A stretch of 11,843 bases of DNA, from NCBI GenBank assembly GCA_001970855.1, contig LSSN01006081.1:1-11843 (forward strand). The letters run 5' to 3'. Made by a program: the position numbers and the translations under genes. Source of the DNA: Smittium culicis. Lineage: Eukaryota > Kickxellomycota > Harpellomycetes > Harpellales > Legeriomycetaceae. Position 1 is the first letter of the stretch. Each line of letters opens with the position of its first letter. The notes under the pieces are model-generated. The model was not told where the DNA came from. It saw only the letters and a list, made by a program, of their open reading frames with translations, and did not search any database. Positions 8,496 to 11,843 of this stretch are shown here, in pieces.

Positions 8496-9813
8496 TTAGT
8501 GGAAAAAATCTGGCTTTTTAATGTTAATTCCATACTCTGATAACGCATTTGATAAATCTTCCTGTGTAAGCACCGTTTTCCTCTCCTAAAATACAATAGA
8601 TCAACGAAAAAAAAAGCTTAATATTGAATATAACGACTTAATAAATATAGTTGAGCATATATAAGCATATTTGTATAAAGGTATTAGTTTTACTCTTCCT
8701 CCAATTTTTCGATCTTTACTCGACTGCATACGAATCCTATTATACTGGAACGCATCCGTGGCTATATCTGAAATAAACTTTTGCGTAGCTAAAGCAAGCA
8801 ATCGCTTTCTAAAAAACACCCATTCCATCGTTAATATAATATCTTGTATATTATAATTCTGAAAAAAAATATATATTATATAATAGACATATAATATATG
8901 TAATAGATAAATACAAATTACATTCTAATATCGTCACACCTAAATCCTGAGCTGTTTAGGTAGTAGTCCATCAATGCCTCTGGAATCTATATAATAGAAT
9001 GTAATAGTAATTTAGTAAACAAGTATATTCATAAAAACCCAAAATATTATAATAATTTGATATAAATATATTTTTTACAATTGGTGAGTACTGATCCATA
9101 TCAACTAAAAACTCTGCAAGTGTTTTTTCCTTATGATTTATCTCTTCTTCTAGCGGACTTGGCTTTCTCTTGCTCCCTGAAGCACCCTCTTCATTACCCT
9201 TTTTCTCGATACCATCATCGGCAACTATAGTATTCCCTGTTACTTCTAAATTATTATTATATAAAATAGGATGAATTTTTTTTTATGAAATGAATTTAAA
9301 TGTAATATTAATCTAACTATTGAAACAAATTTATAATCTATACTTACTGTCTTTTTCTGCTATTAATTCCTTTGCAATCTCACCTTTGCCGATAGCGATT
9401 TTATTTTCCAAACCTTCGTCACTATTCGATTTCTCTTCTTTACTAGCAGTACCTTCTTCTGTTTCATTTTCAACATTACCTTCCGTAGCTTTCTCTTTGT
9501 TATCAGCACTTTCATCACCTTTGGCTGTAGCTTCGCTTATCTGCACAGATTCAAAAGTTGCTGAGTCGTCATCGATCTTTTCAGAAGTTTCTGGATGCTC
9601 GCCATTTGAACTTTCTTTAATCAATCCAACTTCATCGACGTCCATAAATTCGTCCTGCTCATCAGTAAGATCTTCGTATTCAGATACGTTGAATGTGGAT
9701 GAAGGGATACCAACTAACTCATTATTCTCTTCTACTTTAATATCTGGAACTGCATCCTCGAAATCCCCTGAATCGGACTCTAAATACTCCTCTTTTTCTT
9801 GCTTGATTTCCAT
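8496..9813 (-). CDS. TAF10: Transcription initiation factor TFIID/SAGA subunit TAF10, five exons
   Basis: TAF10 is a histone-fold subunit shared by TFIID and SAGA. Exons (minus strand): 9348-9813, 9079-9245, 8922-8986, 8694-8808 and 8496-8585. Introns of 102, 92, 113 and 108 bases have GTAAGT, GTAAAA, GTAATT and GTAAAA donors and TAG acceptors. The spliced protein is 300 aa. Residues 1-155 are strongly acidic and low complexity. A basic patch, GSKRKPSP (about 179-186), may be the nuclear signal. The core (about 196-300) runs TLAEFLVDMDQYSPI, IPEALMDYYLNSSGF, CDDIRIKRLLALATQKF, ISDIATDAFQYNRI and, last, ERKTVLTQEDLSNAL then SEYGINIKKPDFFH, the signature of the family from yeast to human. All junctions restore this core exactly, so the model is well supported. 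The start is the ATG at 9813. The frame is open 40 codons further up, but that part is hydrophobic and untypical. Taf3/Taf8 or Spt7 would be the histone-fold partners. Confidence 0.93.
8809..8921 (-). other. TAF10 intron 3 with a decoy acceptor upstream of the branch point
   Basis: The 113-base intron has two candidate 3' ends. The first, TTTTTTTTCAG (AG at 8859-8860), has the better pyrimidine tract but gives a stop after nine codons. The second, GTGTTTTTTAG (AG at 8809-8810), restores IKRLLALATQKF. A TATTAAC branch-point-like motif at 8830-8836 lies between them, which explains why the first AG would be ignored. Confidence 0.75.
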
Positions 9814-10293
9814 GCCTCTACTAATTGATTTATAAAATATTAAAACGGTATTTGTACAAATTAATAAAATAAGCTTTAATTTTCGCAAACTGATCAAATA
9901 AAATATAGTAGTTAAGTTTAAAAAGAAAAACAATTTTTTTTTATGCTTATTATTGATAAATTATACGTCTGCCAATCAGCTTCTACTTCCTCTCCCACGC
10001 CTATTACTATTTAAAATAATACATTTAATTGACTGTATAAAAAAATAATCGAAATTAAAACCAATTGGCTTTCTGTTATACCAGCTGGAAAAGTTACCTT
10101 TAACAATAGCTAAATTTTTATCTCCCGCTGTCTCTCCTTACAAAACCTTTTTTCTTAGAATTTATCTTTACCTTATATCAATTTTTACTTGGTAACTTAT
10201 TTATAATAAATCAAATTATAAATTAAAAAATAAATAATTCGAAATATACTTGTAAAATAGCATAAAGTTTCAGATAATTGGGGTTTAATTGGC
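9814..10293. other. Spacer between TAF10 and the candidate small gene, presumed divergent promoters
   Basis: About 480 A+T-rich bases upstream of TAF10. TATAAAT occurs on the minus strand at 9828-9834 but only 15 bases before the TAF10 ATG, too close to be its TATA box. Pyrimidine-rich clusters occur on the plus strand (CTTCTACTTCCTCTCCCACG near 9980, CTCCCGCTGTCTCTCCTTAC near 10122), and may be promoter elements. No further gene is supported. An additional 5' exon of the small plus-strand gene could lie in 10140-10293. Confidence 0.4.
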
Positions 10294-10521
10294 GTAACTA
10301 TACTATATTACTAAATGTATTTGCCTTTTCCATTTCTAGATGCAGACTGTTTCTTGTATAACGTTTCGCCCCAGTTTTAGATTAAACCAAATTAGAAAGC
10401 AATATCAGGTACATTATTCAACACAGTCAATATTTTAACTTAACTCGCACTATCGAATAAAATCTTTGTTTAGATTATCTTGTCTTCTTATAAGAATCAT
10501 CCTTTTAAACTTAAAAATTGA
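10294..10521 (+). CDS. Possible very small spliced gene, 38 codons visible
   Basis: This is read from splice signals. A 46-base intron fits 10294-10339: GTAACT donor, TACTAAA branch point, and a pyrimidine-rich TTTCTAG acceptor. It ends directly before an ATG at 10340. Exon 10340-10408 encodes 23 residues starting MQTVSCITFRPSFRLNQIRK, Arg-rich with no acidic residue, like a mitochondrial targeting peptide. It ends at CAG|GTACAT. A 65-base intron (10409-10473, CTTAAC branch motif, TTTGTTTAG acceptor) keeps phase 0 into 10474-10521, fifteen residues (SSYKNHPFKLKN at the end) and TGA. AATAAA follows at 10581. The two introns with branch motifs are the best support. The product is not recognised. 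An earlier coding exon is possible, since the frame stays open for ten codons before the first intron. It could be chance. Confidence 0.33.
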
Positions 10522-10580
10522 AAAAACTAAAAAAAAAAACAAAAAGATGCGATAGTATAGTTATATATATTTAGCCCGTA

Positions 10581-10586
10581 AATAAA
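10581..10586 (+). terminator. Poly(A) signal for the candidate small gene
   Basis: AATAAA, followed by a second overlapping-type copy (AATAAAG), lies 60 bases after the TGA of the small plus-strand reading frame and before the convergent gene's stop. It supports a plus-strand transcript here but is weak evidence in A+T-rich DNA. Confidence 0.3.
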
Positions 10587-10646
10587 AATAAAGTCTAATG
10601 AGTAATATGTCTATACAAGAATTGATATAAATAACACAATTTTTTT

Positions 10647-11843
10647 TTAAAAGTTTAGGAACAACATATTGAATATTTCTATGCAGTATTTGTTGGTATG
10701 ATTTTCAATAAAGTAGTTAATTTCTTTAATGATATTTACACTATATTCTAGTCCTAGCTCCTCAATCTCGTTTCTCATCACCAATAGCCCCAGTATAAAC
10801 TCTCTTTCACTTCCAGCAACATATCTCATTCCATTTAATTCGTTCTTGTTAACTAATAATTTCAATGTTTTTAACAGATTGTCCTTGTCACTAGGTTCGC
10901 TTATAAATCTCTTTACTTGATGGGCTAAATAGCTAGGTTCTTTGATAGGTAGATCAACCATAGATGAATAAAGTTGTTCCAAGTTTATACCATATCTAAA
11001 ATTCACAATTTCGTTAACAAAATCATTAACTAATAATGTGTATTTTTTAGACGTAGTCTGACCATTCATCACAGGTGTTCCACAGATAATAGTTCGAAAC
11101 GTCACATGGTCAATCAAAATTCCCTGGCGTATAGCCATTTCAGTGTATAATTGTCCCCCAAGTTTTGGCATACTCCTTGACAAGCACATTAATAAAATAG
11201 AATTCAGTGTATGAGTTCGTAACTTTAGCTTATTTCTTGGAATCACTGTGTATTTATTAATTCCGCTTTTAAAATCCTCAGTAACTCTGTCTGATATCTT
11301 GTAGTAGTTTCCGTGCTTATTTTGAACAAAGTCAACACTATCTTCCATTTCGCCAACTTGCATATAGTACATCTTTTGAAAATTTGCTGTTTTAGCCATG
11401 GATTTATTAAATTCCATATATACACGCAGTAGCAGCTCAACTTGGCGCATTCTAGAAATTTCTGAAAGTAAAGAGCTAACAATTCCAGTATATATTCGAG
11501 TGTTATACATTTGGTAGTGCCTCTTCCTTTTCTCAAATTGGAGTTTAGTCATATCAGGCCTACGCCATGCATCATCTAAAACGATTTTATCAACGTCACA
11601 AATATTTTTAATTTTGTAAAATACCATAAGAGCATTATCAATTTGTTTTGCTTTAATAAAATGGTACATTAAAATCATTGTTTCTGAATGATTCAGTTTC
11701 CATCCAAATGAGTAAGCAGAGAAACACATAAATTCTAGCAAACTGTTTTTATCGTAAATTCTTGAGTATGACTTTGATCTGGAGCGTCTGTGGAAAGCGT
11801 CAAACAGTAAATGAAAGAAATCTTCTCCTAACATACTCATAAA
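10647..11843 (-). CDS. PPR-like helical-repeat protein, C-terminal part (5' end outside the window)
   Basis: A 397-residue frame reads from an ATG at 11840 to a TAA at 10647, and remains open to the right edge, so this ATG is probably internal and the N-terminus missing. The protein is basic and largely helical. Three stretches look like pentatricopeptide or TPR-type helix pairs, at about residues 50-83 (ETMILMYHFIKAKQIDNALM, then VFYKI), 115-149 (RIYTGIVSSLLSEISRM, then QVELLLRVYMEF) and 208-252 (HTLNSILLMCLSRSMPKLGG, then LYTEMAIRQG and DHVTFRTII). Fungal proteins of this kind mostly bind mitochondrial RNA and act in processing, stability or translation. Here the role is inferred only from the repeats. 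A mitochondrial targeting peptide would be in the missing part. No intron is needed in the visible section. It is convergent with the candidate small gene. Confidence 0.7.
   Translation of the reverse strand, partial: FMSMLGEDFFHLLFDAFHRRSRSKSYSRIYDKNSLLEFMCFSAYSFGWKLNHSETMILMYHFIKAKQIDNALMVFYKIKNICDVDKIVLDDAWRRPDMTKLQFEKRKRHYQMYNTRIYTGIVSSLLSEISRMRQVELLLRVYMEFNKSMAKTANFQKMYYMQVGEMEDSVDFVQNKHGNYYKISDRVTEDFKSGINKYTVIPRNKLKLRTHTLNSILLMCLSRSMPKLGGQLYTEMAIRQGILIDHVTFRTIICGTPVMNGQTTSKKYTLLVNDFVNEIVNFRYGINLEQLYSSMVDLPIKEPSYLAHQVKRFISEPSDKDNLLKTLKLLVNKNELNGMRYVAGSEREFILGLLVMRNEIEELGLEYSVNIIKEINYFIENHTNKYCIEIFNMLFLNF

Noticed and set aside
9320..9835. Plus-strand Ser-rich open frame of 171 codons
   Set aside because: It is the antisense of TAF10 exon 1: the acidic Glu/Asp codons read backwards as Ser, Leu and Phe.
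9814..9933. N-terminal extension of TAF10 by 40 residues to an ATG at 9933
   Set aside because: The extension is hydrophobic and A+T-rich like the surrounding spacer, whereas the protein proper turns abruptly acidic from the ATG at 9813, so the later ATG is the better start.
1..11843. CRISPR array, bacterial operon or defence system
   Set aside because: Spliceosomal introns, poly(A) signals and fungal-type genes show that this is eukaryotic nuclear DNA. No spaced repeats or operon spacing are present.

Overview
This window is A+T-rich nuclear eukaryotic DNA, most likely from a fungus. The reasons are: fungal-type kynurenine-pathway and TFIID/SAGA genes; short introns with GT..AG ends and, in two of the clearest cases, TACTAAA-like branch points; AATAAA polyadenylation signals; and a decayed non-LTR retrotransposon. 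The intron density and the style of the LINE reverse transcriptase make an early-diverging, A+T-rich fungal lineage (for example a Kickxellomycotina/Harpellales-like gut fungus) my best guess. That placement is inference only.

Layout from left to right. 2-829 (+) is the 3' end of a protein-coding gene I cannot name, cut by the window edge. 830-2834 is A+T-rich and holds no gene I can support, only short palindromes and a diverged repeat pair. 2835-4170 (-) is a dead LINE reverse transcriptase with seven in-frame stops, all TAG or TGA, and a deletion between RT motifs A and B. 4171-7559 is a 3.4 kb gene-poor tract with an (AAAAAT)7 microsatellite, a hairpin followed by T-runs, and a strongly G-over-C-skewed stretch (about 5940-7150) carrying broken open frames. 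7670-8194 (+) is an intact, intronless BNA1 (3-hydroxyanthranilate 3,4-dioxygenase) with a TATA box, a pyrimidine-rich 3' UTR and a poly(A) signal. It converges on 8496-9813 (-), a five-exon TAF10 gene that I rebuilt by splicing (300 aa, all four junctions keep the conserved core in frame). 10294-10521 (+) may hold a tiny spliced gene (38 codons visible). 10647 to the right edge (-) is the C-terminal part of a helical-repeat, PPR-like protein.

The genes do not form a pathway. BNA1 makes the quinolinate precursor for NAD+. TAF10 is a shared TFIID/SAGA subunit. The PPR-like protein, if correctly called, would act on organelle RNA. The most useful results are the TAF10 gene model, with a decoy 3' splice site upstream of the branch point; the LINE fossil; and the possible hidden small gene at 10294-10521. 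I did not find a convincing undescribed multi-gene system.
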